Positions 38,171 to 49,775 of a DNA stretch of 64,000 bases are shown one piece after another. Under the pieces are notes generated by a model that was not told where the DNA came from, made no database searches, and was given only the letters and a program-made list of their open reading frames with translations. The stretch lies in NCBI RefSeq assembly GCF_000220395.1, contig NW_004086035.1:1-64000 (forward strand), written 5' to 3'. The first letter of the stretch is position 1; each line of letters opens with the position of its first letter. The DNA comes from Ichthyophthirius multifiliis. Taxonomy: Eukaryota; Ciliophora; Oligohymenophorea; Hymenostomatida. Made by a program: the position numbers and the translations under genes.

Positions 38171-38886
38171 ATGGCCCTTGCAAAATTCCATAAAAAAAAA
38201 GTAATTTAATAAAAAGTCTCTAAAAATAAAAATATAAATAATAATAATAATAATAGACTTTAACAAAACCCGAAGAATTCGTAGGTTCTGCATTAGTTGA
38301 AATCGAAAACACCAACAATGATTTGAAGACTTATTTAAAAAGTGTTATTTTGACTGGTGTTGAAGAACACACAATTACCAAGGCTAACAAAAAATAAAAA
38401 ACAGCTTTATTAGTATATGTACATTTCTAATCTTATAAAGTAGTCTAAGCAATTGCAAGAAAATTAATTATTGAACTTGAAAAAAAACTAAAACAAAACG
38501 TATTTTTCACAGCTAAAAGAACTATTGAATCCAAATGGGTTAAAGAACACAAATCATAATAAAGACCCAGAAGCAGATGTCTTACATACGTTTATGATGC
38601 TCTTTTAGATGATTTATTACTTCCTTCTGTTATTATCGGAAAGAGAGTTAGAGTTAGATTAGATGGAACTTAATTTACTAGAGTGTAATAAATATATATA
38701 TATATATATATTATTTTTTTATTTATTAATATAATATTTTGTTTTATTAGTCATTTAGATTAAAATGATAGAGATTATTTGGAAGAAAAACTCGATTTAG
38801 TTACTGCTATTTACAAAAAACTCACTACTCGTGAAGTTACTTTTGAATTCAGAGAAGATAAAACCTTCCATACTTATAAAAAATGA
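38171..38886 (+). CDS. RPS7: 40S ribosomal protein eS7
   Basis: 197 residues, family length. Recognisable blocks: [71 protein letters not shown] and VYKKLT-type [15 protein letters not shown] near the end. Two introns: 38201-38256 splits after [10 protein letters not shown], and 38685-38750, with an AT run, completes the Val in TRVHLD. Exon sums are exact. Codon use is richer in C/G-ending codons than neighbours, as expected for a ribosomal protein. The minus-strand ORF over the start is a shadow. Confidence 0.95.
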
Positions 38887-39615
38887 GGGAATTTTTATAA
38901 TATAATAATATAGATTTTTATTTAATTTTTTATTGGAAATAAAAAATAAAAAGTCATTTATTTTAATTGATTATTTGCTTTTTTATATATTCCAGTTCAT
39001 TTATATCTTTTTTTTTAATAAGCTTTTATTTAAATTTTTAGTATTTTTTAGTTATTTTTTTATATTAATATAATCATTTTTATTATTTTATTTGTAATTT
39101 TTTTTTTTATATTTTTAAAAAAAATTGACAAGAGTATTTTTATATATATATATATTGATGTTTTTTTCTTTTTTTTTTTACGCATCTATTTAATAATTAG
39201 ACTTATTATTATATTTGATTAAATAATATTTTATTTTAATAAATTATTGATTAATATTGATAATATTGTATTTATATTATTAAATGAAATATAAAAAGTT
39301 ATAATTTTTTAATAAAATAATAATAATCTTTTATATTTCTAAGGTTATATGAATATTAATTTTTTCTTCATTTAATTTTAAGTCATATTAAATTTTTGTG
39401 GGTTCTTTTCAATTTTTAATGAAGTATTTGGAGATAGGTTGTTAAAATAAGTTAAAAATAAATAAATATACAATTATTAAATAAAATGAAATATATTTTT
39501 AAAAAAATATAAAATAAAATGGAAATTTTAATTTTAAATAGAATTAATATTTAAATTATAACAAAAAACATATTTTTATTAAATAAATTTATAAATTTTT
39601 ATGTATTTATTATAA
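38887..39615. other. AT-rich spacer between convergent ribosomal genes
   Basis: About 0.73 kb of 3' flanks of eS7 and eL41. No further gene was seen. Confidence 0.55.
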
Positions 39616-39684
39616 TCATTTTCTCGCTCTTCTTCTTTTTCTTCTTAGTCTTCTCATTCTCTTCTTTCTCCACTTTTCTCTCAT
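39616..39684 (-). CDS. RPL41: 60S ribosomal protein eL41
   Basis: A 22-codon gene, MREKWRKKRMRRLRRKRR followed by RARK and TGA. It matches the eL41 consensus MRAKWRKKRMRRLKRKRRK over most of its length; eL41 is the smallest ribosomal protein and is almost all Arg/Lys. On the plus strand it appears as a C/T-rich island in otherwise pure A/T DNA. It is intronless, and the start is fixed by the universal MR-KWRKK. It would be missed by any length filter above 25 residues. Confidence 0.93.
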   Translation of the reverse strand: MREKWRKKRMRRLRRKRRRARK

Positions 39685-39994
39685 TTTTTTTTATTTTTTA
39701 TTTTTTTTAATTATATAAAAAATAAATAATTTATTAAATAAAAATATCTTTTTAAAGATAAAGCAATTAAATATTTTCTCTCTATATAAAAAAAATATAA
39801 TTTTACTACTAATTAAAATTATTTTTCAAATATTTATTTATTTAAAAAAATTTAACCTTAATATAATTTTATAAAAATTAAAAAAATAATTAAATATTTC
39901 TTTTTATTTTTTTTGAATTAATTAAAATACATTTATTATTTTTTAAAAAATAATTAAAATTTTATTTTTATTAATTAATTATATTAACAATAAT
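39685..39994. other. divergent spacer, eL41 / kelch gene
   Basis: About 0.31 kb of A/T between two divergent starts. The promoter of eL41 must lie within it; no motif was singled out. Confidence 0.55.
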
Positions 39995-41818
39995 ATGATA
40001 TAATAAAAATAAAGATAGAGTAAAAGTGTAAAAAATATAAAAGAAGATAAATTTTATAAAACAGAAACATATAATTTTCCAATAAAAAATGATTAAATTT
40101 AAGCTTTTATATAATTTAAAGACTAATTTAATATAAATCTAGTTGATAATATAACTAATGAAAATAATACAATATAATAAATAAAGAAATAGCTTAACTA
40201 TAATTAATCCGAAATGAATAAAATATTAAATGAAACAAACATTTTGTATTCTTAAAATTATAGGAAAACCTTTTTTAATGTAAAATATTTTTAAATAAAT
40301 TATATTTTATTTTTTATTTAATAAAAAGATTATGCAAAGTAAAATTAAAGATAATAATATACGAAAATAAATAAAACAAATTTAAAAGACTCAACCAAAT
40401 AATAAAGAAATTTTACAATAATTAAATAATAATTATTCTGATATATTTGTTGAATAAAACTGTATAAATATAAATTATTTAACTATAAATAAAATAAACA
40501 TTCCTTTTTCTTTATAAAAATAAAAATAAAGTAAAAACAATTGAATTTTATTTTAAAAAAATCGATTCAAATTCCGCTACAAACCCCGGCTTTTGTGAAG
40601 GAGCCACTTTTACTGAAATAAACGGAAATTTATATTTATATGGGGGTTTAGGCGAAACATTAAGGAACGAATTAATGTAATTCGATATTTAGTAATCTAC
40701 ATGGAAAAAAATAGCCTAAAACAATTTATATAGCGTATATGGACATACAGCAAATTAATATAAAGAAAATTTGATCGTTTTTTTTGGAGGATAATCTTCC
40801 TTTAGTTATTTGGCTAAACAAAGGATTTGTAGTTGTGATTTATGGTTTTTTAATATTAATACTAATGAATTTACATTAATGAAATGCTTTGGGGGAGTTT
40901 TGGAAAAAAGAAGAAATCATTCAGCTTGCATTAAAGATAATTTATTATATATTATTGGAGGTGTAAGAATGCATGAAAGTTATTTTTCGGATATTATTTC
41001 TATTAATTTGGATACTTAAAGGATTAAAAATTACGATTAGTAAGAAGCTTTTACTAATGGAATTGCTTTTCATAAAAGTGTAAGTGTTTTTAAATTCAAA
41101 AAGAAATTTTAGAATTTAAGACTTATAGAAGAAGGTATTTTTTTATATGGAGGAAAAGATAAAAATGGGAATATTTATTCATAAATTATGCTTTTGAGAT
41201 TAGGTATAATTTTTATTGATATTTTTTTAATTTTTTTTTTTTTTAAACAAAACTAAAGATGTAGAGCATCCTATTTAATTCGAAATAATCTAAACTTAAG
41301 GAAAAATGCCCGAAGGCAGATTTTCTCATTCAATGGATTTAGTCGTAGGATTAAATAGTTTAGTTATTTATGGAGGAATTGGTCAAAATTATAAATTTTT
41401 AGACGATTTTTGGATTTTCTAATTACATTTGTGGGAATGGATGAAAGTTAACTGTAAACATTAACACGAGAATTTAAATTTAAACAAATTTGAACACTCT
41501 AGTTGTGTTTTTGGAAGCTAAATCTTTATTTTTGGGGGAATATCTAATTAAAATTATTGCGACTGCTTCCTTTATTCGGTTGAAAGTGATTCTTGTGAAA
41601 ATTAAAAATAAAATAAAGCGGATGATTATGGAGAAAAAAGTGTTAGAAATGTAGACAAAAGTATTGGAAAAGTTAATAATAGTAATTTTGGAATTAATTA
41701 ATTAAAAAATATTAAAAGTTATTTACCTTATAAAAAAGAATTTAATTAAAGATATTTATATTAAATTTAAGATTAGAAGAAAAATTTTAGAATTAAAAGG
41801 TTTTCTAATCATATTTGA
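39995..41818 (+). CDS. kelch-repeat beta-propeller protein
   Basis: 549 residues with introns 40280-40328, 40462-40531 and 41204-41258; exon sums are exact. The first ~135 residues are N/Q/K-rich and helical. From about residue 165 six kelch blades can be counted by their GG pairs: LYLYGGLGE, IVFFGGQSS, YIIGGVRM, FLYGGKDK, VIYGGIGQ and FIFGGISN. Each has the following Trp/Tyr strand (TWKKIAQ, DDFWIFQ). Kelch propellers are protein-binding scaffolds, often on actin or ubiquitin ligases. No BTB domain is present. A single-intron reading would leave a one-base break near 40530; the 70-bp intron resolves it. Confidence 0.85.
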
Positions 41819-42035
41819 TTTTTTTGTTAATATCATATATTTAATTGTATTTATTTTCTATTTGTTTAATAAATATTATTTTTAAAAATAAATAAAAATA
41901 AAAAACAAAGTAAAATATAAAAATATATTAAAGATAAATATAAAAACAAAAAAATAAAAAAAAAAATAAAATAAAAAAAAATAATTAAGGAAAAAATAAT
42001 TAAGGAAAAAATAAAAAAAAAATATTATAATAAAA

Positions 42036-42841
42036 ATGAAACACAACAACTAATTGCCTGTATCAACTTTAAGAAAACATCAATAATATAGAATTAGAAC
42101 ATTCTTCGATTAAGCAGCTTAAAAAAAAGCTAGACTTCTTAAAAGATAAACAAAAGCAGCATAACTTTTCCCCAGACCAACTGAAAAATTACGTCCAGTT
42201 GTAAGAAAGCAAACCTAAAGGTATTTAATAAACGAATAAAAAATATTATTTTAAATTGACATTTCTTATTTTATTTTTTAAATAACGAAATTACAATTAC
42301 AATCCTAATTTTATTTAAAAAATAAATAAAAAATAGATACAACAAATCAACTAAATTAGGAAGAGGTTTCACATTATAAGAAATAAAAGCTGCTGGACTT
42401 TCTGCTAGATTTGCATAATCATTAGGAATTTCAGTTGATCATAGAAGAAAAAATAGATGCTAAGAATCTTTAGATTTGAACAAATAAAGATTATTAGCTT
42501 ATGTTAGCAAACTTGTTTTATTACCAAGGTATAAAATATAAATTAAAAAATAAAAAATAAAAATAAAATAAATTAAAAGACGTTAAAACAAGCCTAAGAA
42601 AGGTTTAGTTAATGATACCACTGAAAAAGTTGAAGTAGGTTAAGTATAATTAAGCAGTGTAGTCCCTGTTAAATAAGAATCTAAAAGAGAAAAAGCTGTT
42701 ACTAATTTATAAGAACTTAGAAAGAAAAAAGTATACAGAATCATTAGATAAGAAAAAACCAACTAAAAATGGGATGGATAAAGAAGAAAAAAAGCTGATG
42801 AAGCTAATGCTGAAACTAAGAAAACTGCTTAGGCTTAGTGA
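42036..42841 (+). CDS. RPL13: 60S ribosomal protein eL13
   Basis: 212 residues, against 211 in human. Blocks: RTFFDQAAQKKARLLKRQTK, FPRPTEKLRPVVRK, KLGRGFTLQEIKAAGLS, QSLGISVDHRRKNRCQESL and QRLLAYVSKLVLLPR. The C-terminus is K/E/A-rich. Two introns (42221-42336, 116 bp; 42529-42579, 51 bp), both splitting Arg codons, give an exact sum. Many conserved Gln positions are TAA, further support for the reassigned code. Confidence 0.96.
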
Positions 42842-43128
42842 AGATTTTGTTTTGTTTTTTATTTAAAAAATAAATAAATAAATAAAATAATTAAAAAATG
42901 TTTTCTTTTTTGTATTTTTTTATTTTTATGTTAAAGATTTTTTAGTTTTTATTTAAATTTATTTAAATATATTTTTTTTTTTTTAGAAATATTTATATTG
43001 CAATTTTATTGTTATAATATTTTTTTTCTATTGATAGAATTATTTTATAATTTATGTTATTATAATTTAATTATTATAATTTATTTTATAATATTTTATT
43101 TAAAATAAAAAAACATAATATTTATTAG

Positions 43129-43165
<37 letters not shown>

Positions 43166-43482
43166 GTTTTTATTATTAATTGTTATTATTTATATATTAT
43201 TATTATTAAAAATACATAAAATAAAATTAATAAATACAAATTTTTAAGAATAAATTAATTTAGTTTTTATCTAATAATAAATTAAAAAAAGAATAAAATT
43301 ATAATATATATAATTAAATTTAATTTTATATTATAAATTTTTAGCATTTTATTAAAAATAAATATGTGTAATTTATTTATAATTTTATTTCTTGCTTAAT
43401 AATATAAATAATTTATTAAATAGATACTCTTAAAAAAAAAATCTAAAAACAAATAAACTAAAAAAAAAAAAAAAAAAAAAAA
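42842..43482. other. AT-rich spacer ending in poly-A
   Basis: About 0.64 kb. AT dinucleotides at 43134-43161; a run of about 24 A (43460-43483) abuts the importin ATG. Confidence 0.65.
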
Positions 43483-46400
43483 ATGGAAATAGAATTAGAA
43501 TTACTAAAAAAATTATTAATAACAACTTATTCTGGTAGCTCAACAGAAGAAATTAAATTAGCTGAAGAACAACTTAAATCAGCATCAAATAATACTACTT
43601 TTTTAAATTATCTTATACAAATTATAAAAGAAAATAATTAAAATAGTATATTATAATAAATAAAAATTATAATAATTATTTTTTATATATAAAAAAAAAA
43701 GAATAATTAGAATAAGCTACATCAAATTATATATAACATTATGTTAGATAATTAGTAAATTAAAAATAATTTGATACATAAATACTTAATTAAACTGCAG
43801 AAAAACTTGTGCTAACAATAAGAGAGACATCTTTATCTATTACATCAAAGTAAATTATTGCAAAGGGATTAGCTAATCTAATATGCTTTGATATAAGTAA
43901 TAAATAAAAAAAGATAATATATGTTGAAAATAAATATAAAAATATATAAATAAATATATTAAAATAAATATTTAAACAAAAATTAAATATATATATATAT
44001 ATATATTTTTATTTATATATATATTTATTTATATTAATTATATAAATTTCTCGTAAATTTTAATTATTTTGTATATAGTCATATAATTTTATATTTATTT
44101 TTTAATATAATTTTTTTATCTATATTTATATATTATATAAAATAATACAATTTATTATATATTTTATTTTTTTATTATAATTTTTTTTTATTTTTTATAT
44201 TAGAAAATGAATTAAAAAATTCCTTATTTGTTTTATCTGTTACTTGGATGCAACAAGATAATTAAGTAAAATAATTTATAATTACTAACATATTTTTTTA
44301 AAATATAGTCCTAATTAGCATCAACATTTATAATATTACAAAGTATAATCGGCACATGTTCTAACGTTGATCTTTTAGCTCCTTTTTTTACTAATATAAT
44401 GGCTCCTTTTTGCTAAGTTGGTACTAAACAATTAACTGAAATAAGTAATTCTATCTAAGCTTTTAACAATTAATAAAGTTCTTAAGAGCAATTATTATAA
44501 TCTATAAACACGCTTACAGTCCTTTTGTAATGGTCAAACTTACTACATGAATTAATTCATAAAATAATGGATGCCAAAAAACATGACATGATTAAATAAA
44601 TAATCCAAAATGATATTTTAGCGAATATGATTTGTCATGGAATATGTTTATCTTTAAATACTCCTGAATAAATAAAAGACTGTTTGATTTCCACTTCTTC
44701 AATGTTAGCTTTTGATGATAATATGAATGAATTTAAGACTACCTTAGTGAAAACTTTTTCTCGAGTAATAAAATAAATATTAGGTGAAAGAAGTAAATAT
44801 GGAGAACTTATAGCTAAATCTTAATTTTTAATACTATCAAATTAAATATTACCTATAATAATTAAAGGTTTGATCATTTTCTGTCAATAAACTAGATAAA
44901 TAGATTAAACTTTGGAAAATATAAACACTTCTTCTTTAATAATCGAATGCTTAAAATTATGTTCTCATTGCTGCGAATAGAGTGAATTCTATCAATTATT
45001 TTAAGAATCAGCGCGTATATTATTACTTGAAGTTATTTTCCCACTCATGTGTACTTCTTAAGCTGAATAAGACACCTTTTTGACTAATCCAGAAGAATTT
45101 GTTAGATTTTCATTAGATACATGTGATAGGTAATTATCTTATACATATAAATGCGCTTCAGCTAAATTATTAGAGACTATTTGTGATTATATTGATGGAT
45201 TTGAAACTATTGTTTCTTTACTTTTGTTATAGATTATGAGTGCGAGTATTAGTTGTGAAAATTTAGAAAGCATGGATAGTTAATTCCCTTCGCTTTCTAT
45301 TTTCAAAAGTACAGTATTCCTTAGTAAGTGTCCTAGGGAGAAAAGAATTGAAACTTGCTTGATTGGACTTTCTGTTTTGTCTTACTTGACTCCCAAAAGA
45401 TTAGATATTGTAGCCTAGATTGAACTTTTGATTAAAAATTAAATTAATTTTTTCTTTAATAAAGATTTAAATCGTAAAAAATTATTAATATCTATGATAT
45501 TATTATCATGTTTTTTTTTAAAAAAAAATTAGCCATTATCAAAGCTAGAGTTTGTCTAATGTTAGGCTATTATGCTGATACAATATTCTAAGCTGACACA
45601 GATTCATAATATTATCTATAAATGTTGAACTTTTTAATAACTTGTTTATCCCAATAAGGTGAAGAGAATCGAGCAATAGTATTTTAAGCGATTGATTCTT
45701 TATAAAATATATACGATGATGACGGTCAAGCAAATAAAGTCAAACAAAATATAAAAGAAGTTTTTTCAACAATTCTACCTTTAATAAAAATCTGCTAATT
45801 TAATTAATTTCTAGAAATTATTTTCCATATAGTAAAACACCATTCTGATTTATTAACTTAATAAAATATAATTTAATGTGTAAGAGAACTCACCGAAAGA
45901 GTTTTGATTGAAACTTAAGCTTATGAAAATAAAAAAAATAAAGATTACTTATTCATTAATAAATCCTGGAATATAATCCGTCATATGTCTGAAAACCCAA
46001 AAATAATTCCTCAATATATTGATTCTATGTTACATGAATTAAAACCTTTACTTTAATATGTATAATATCCAGAAAAAATAGATTTCGATGAGGATATAGT
46101 ACTTTTGGTTGGGTCTTTTATTAAACATTAGAAAAGTGTTCACCCTATTTGTGGAGAATTAGCAAATTTTTTCCCTAAAATATTCGAGAAACAATAAAGA
46201 GTATTTGGATAGTTATTTTTTACTTTAAATAATTTGATTGTATATGGAAAAGACTATTTACTTTAGAATATTAATACTCTATAAGTAGTTGTGGAAATGT
46301 GCTTTAAAGCCCTTTTTTCTCAAAGCAATAAATCTAATGATGCTGATAAGGCTGAAGGGGCGACTTTATTATAAATCTTAATGCAAAATTTGGGTGATAG

Positions 46401-47295
46401 ATTACCTGAATAAATATGGAAAGTCGTTTTTGAGAATGCTGTGAGATTCTTTTAAGGTACTGAAAAGTTTAAACACTTTTTTGTTTATGGAAGAACTGCA
46501 GGAATCTTTTTGTCTGGATTTGTTTCAAATGTACATATGTGTCATAATGTTTTAGTTAATATGGGAATCTTTAATTAAGTTATTGATTTACTGGTTTCTA
46601 AGTTGGAGTATTATAAAAGAGGTTATGATATTAAAGTATTTTTTTATTTTTTAAATGTATTTATATTTATAATTTTTTAGATTTTTATTATAAGTATGAG
46701 TAAAGTTATTGAGCAAATAAATGTAGAAAATATTAAAATCGTTAAAATTCTTGATTGTTTAATTACTTTATTACATAAATAAAAAAATGAGGAATTAAAA
46801 ACTTAATAAAAAAGGAAAAACAATGATGGACATGATGAATGTGATGATTTTGATGACTAAGATGATGAAGACGAAGATGATGAAGATGACGATGAAGATG
46901 AATTCGATAATGACGGGGATGATGAAGAAGATGAAGAATACCATAAAGATGTTAAAAAAGAGGAAAATAATTAAGAATATGATAGTTCAGTGGTAATTTA
47001 AATATTTTTAATATTTTTTATATATTTTTTTTTTTAAAAAAAGAGTTAAGATAAAGTCATGCTTAAAGATTTAATATCTTCTGTTGTTCATGAAGATGAA
47101 TTTAATTTCTTTAAAAGTTAAATATTAATAATGAAATAAAAAAATTAGGCGGCCTTATAATAACTTGTGTCTTAATTAAATAATGAAAAATAAGAATTCC
47201 TTAAAAGCTTACTTAGTATTTAACGCGTCAAGGTTGGGGATGAACATGTTGTTAGAGTTATTCGTAAATATAAAAGAAAAAATTAACAATCTTGA
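43483..47295 (+). CDS. importin-beta family receptor, IPO7/8-like
   Basis: Nuclear transport receptor of 1095 residues, typical for the family. The N-terminus (ELELLKKLLITTYSGS, KLAEEQLKSAS) is the importin-N helical repeat. HEAT-like repeats fill the middle, with IIKARVCLMLGYYAD matching the conserved KAR-C-LG element. Near the C-terminus an Asp/Glu run (46831-46950, for example DDEDEDDEDDDEDE) is typical of IPO7/8, followed by a basic tail. Six introns: 43646-43701, 43897-44203 (307 bp with AT repeats), 44266-44308, 45510-45532 (only 23 bp), 46636-46680 and 46993-47043. With all six removed the sum is an exact multiple of three. Confidence 0.88.
45510..45532 (+). other. candidate 23-bp intron in importin gene
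   Basis: Sequence GT, then T9, A9, TTAG. Removing it joins LLS and SIIKARVC in frame and makes the whole gene exact. Ciliates such as Paramecium have introns of 20-34 bp, but all other introns here are 39 bp or more. Confidence 0.6.
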
Positions 47296-48726
47296 AACTT
47301 CTTTATTCAGTTTTTTACATATGTATAGTTTTTATTTAATTTTATTTTTAATATATATCGAATTGTTTTGCTTTTTAATTTTAATTGTGTTTTTGATTAT
47401 TTATTTTATTTTATTTTAAAAAGTTGATATAAATGAAAATTTATTTTATAAAAAAAAAAATTATAATTATAATTTTTTTATTTGAAATAAAATAAAATAT
47501 TATTTATATGATTAATTATAATATATGTAAATCAAATTTTATTATAATATGAAATTAAGAATTTTTAATTATTAGTTATTTACAGATTTTTATAAAAAAT
47601 ATTAACATTAAATTTAATTATTATTATAAGTATTTTATATTTTTAGGTTTTGAATTTTTATCATTAAACTGTATTATTTTTATTAGAATTTGTATATAAA
47701 ATTAAAATGGTTAAATTAATAAATTTATTTAAACAATGTGTTAAAATTTAAATTTTATAAAGGTTTTTTTGTTATCAAAATATAATATTGTAATTGTTTG
47801 TATAATATTAAAAAAATAATAAAAAAAAAGATATCGAATAATTTGATTCTAAAATATAATTTCATCATAAATAATGTATAATATATAACTATATTATAAA
47901 ATAATATTTACATACATTATTTTTAAAATTAAAACAAATTAGTTAATAAAATGTTTAAAACAATAAAATAAAGAATAAACTTGATATTTATTTTATCTTT
48001 ATTATCATTAGTAATAACACAGTCCATTATTTTTATTTTAATTATTTTTTATAAAATTAATAATATATTTAATAATATTGTTTTTATAAAAGATATATAT
48101 TTCAATTATAATTTTTAATATTTTTTTTAAAGAAAAAAAGCATATATAAATATTTAATTATAATTAAGATAACATTAATATTTTGATTTTTTTATTGAAT
48201 TAATTTTTTTTTTTAAATTGATTCAATATTAAAAACATTTAAATAATTTTATTTTATTTTAATTATTACTTAATTTAATATTTTATACTTTTTTACATAA
48301 AATAAAATTTAAATACCTAATTAATAATTTATAAAATAAGAAAATTAATATTAATATTATTATTTTTAATATATCTTAAATAATTTTGTTTTTAGGTCAA
48401 ATTTAAAATAATTTTTTTTAACTTTATATATAAAATAAAAATGTAAAAAAATGTCAAAACTTTTTTAATTTTAATTAAAATGCAATTAAAAAAATATTAT
48501 ATTATAATGTATTAGCATTTTATTTAAAAGATTATATTAAAATGTAATAAATAAAGTCTAATAAGAATTATAATTTATAAGTTTATATACAGAAAATAAT
48601 ATTAGTATATTTATTTTTTTATATATATTATAAATAATATTAAATATAATGAATTTATGTTATTTATAATATATATAATAATAATTATAATAATATATAT
48701 TATATAAAATAATATTAAATTTATAA
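47296..48726. other. gene-poor AT-rich region
   Basis: About 1.4 kb. An open frame begins at ATG 47951 (MFKTIKQRINLIFILSLLS) and runs to TGA near 48652, but after the first ~45 codons composition is random. A small membrane protein cannot be excluded. Confidence 0.5.
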
Positions 48727-49137
48727 TCATTAGCAATCAACCCATAATTTTTTGAAATAATTTTCAAAAAAGAAAGTATTTTTTTCAGCAAATTTAGAAC
48801 AATTTTATACGCATTGAGTATAAGAATCAGGTAATTTGTCAGAAGCTTTTGCACTGTCATGATAAGTCCACCAGGTTTAACATGCAGTATCAATAGAACC
48901 TGATAAAGGAGTAATGCAATTTCCTGTTTATATTGCAACATCATCACAGCTTGCAATGTCGCTTTTATTGGGATCATATTCACATTATGAAGGTTTAGAT
49001 TAGGCTTAGCAACTTGCCCATTCGAAAAGTGTTCTAGTTGATGTCTTTTTAAATTAAAAGGTGCCATTATTTTTAAGATATAATGATCCAAATGTTAAAA
49101 GTAAAGCTATAGAAGCTATAATAATTGGTTTATTCAT
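48727..49137 (-). CDS. secreted cysteine-rich protein
   Basis: 136 residues, single exon, not recognised. The N-terminus (MNKPIIIASIALLLTFGSLY) is a signal peptide or anchor. The remainder has eight Cys in a compact domain: ASCQAQ, SQCEYD, ASCDDV, GNCITP, TACQTW, TQCVQNC and VDCQ. Trp-rich stretches such as TACQTWWTYHD suggest a disulfide-bonded exported or granule-type domain. It resembles small secreted ciliate proteins in layout only. The minus-strand frame starting at 49091 is a shadow of this gene. Confidence 0.75.
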
Positions 49138-49220
49138 TTTTTATTTTTAATATTTATTATAATAATTATTTTATTTGCAATTTTATTATAATATATATAT
49201 AAATTATATTTATAAAGATA

Positions 49221-49255
<35 letters not shown>

Positions 49256-49775
49256 TATAATTATATTTTTTAATAAAAGAATTAATCTAAAATTACTATT
49301 TTTATATCCTTTTTTTTATATAATTTAAATAAAAATATTATTTTAATATATATTTAAAAAAAAAAAATTCTTATTTTCTAAAATAAATTAAATTTTTTTT
49401 TTTTTTTTTAATACATTTCATTTTTAAAATTAAATTTTAATTTTTTTATCATTAATTTATAAATTTAAATTAATATAATTTATAATAATAATATAAATAA
49501 ATAAATTTAATTGTATAATATATTTTTATATATATTTTTTTTTAATTTATATTAATTTTATATAATATATAATTAAATATATTTATATTTTATTATTATT
49601 TATAATTTTTTTTATAATATATAATTAATACTAAAATTTATTTAAAATTTAATAATATTTTAAGTTTAAAAATTATATTAAATATTTTTTTTTAATTAAA
49701 CAATATACTACTTTAATATATATTATAATAAATTCTTTTTAAAATAAAATTATTTAATACAAATTAAAAAAAAAA
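49138..49775. other. AT-rich spacer
   Basis: About 0.64 kb between the starts/stops of two minus-strand genes, with AT repeats near 49218-49250. Nothing coding was seen. Confidence 0.6.

Noticed and set aside
47951-48654. TGA-free frame with a hydrophobic start
   Set aside because: Only the first ~45 codons look protein-like; the rest is random AT composition.
48660-49091. Minus-strand 143-codon ORF under the standard code
   Set aside because: Out of frame with the Cys-rich secreted protein, which has a signal peptide, eight cysteines and a TGA stop.
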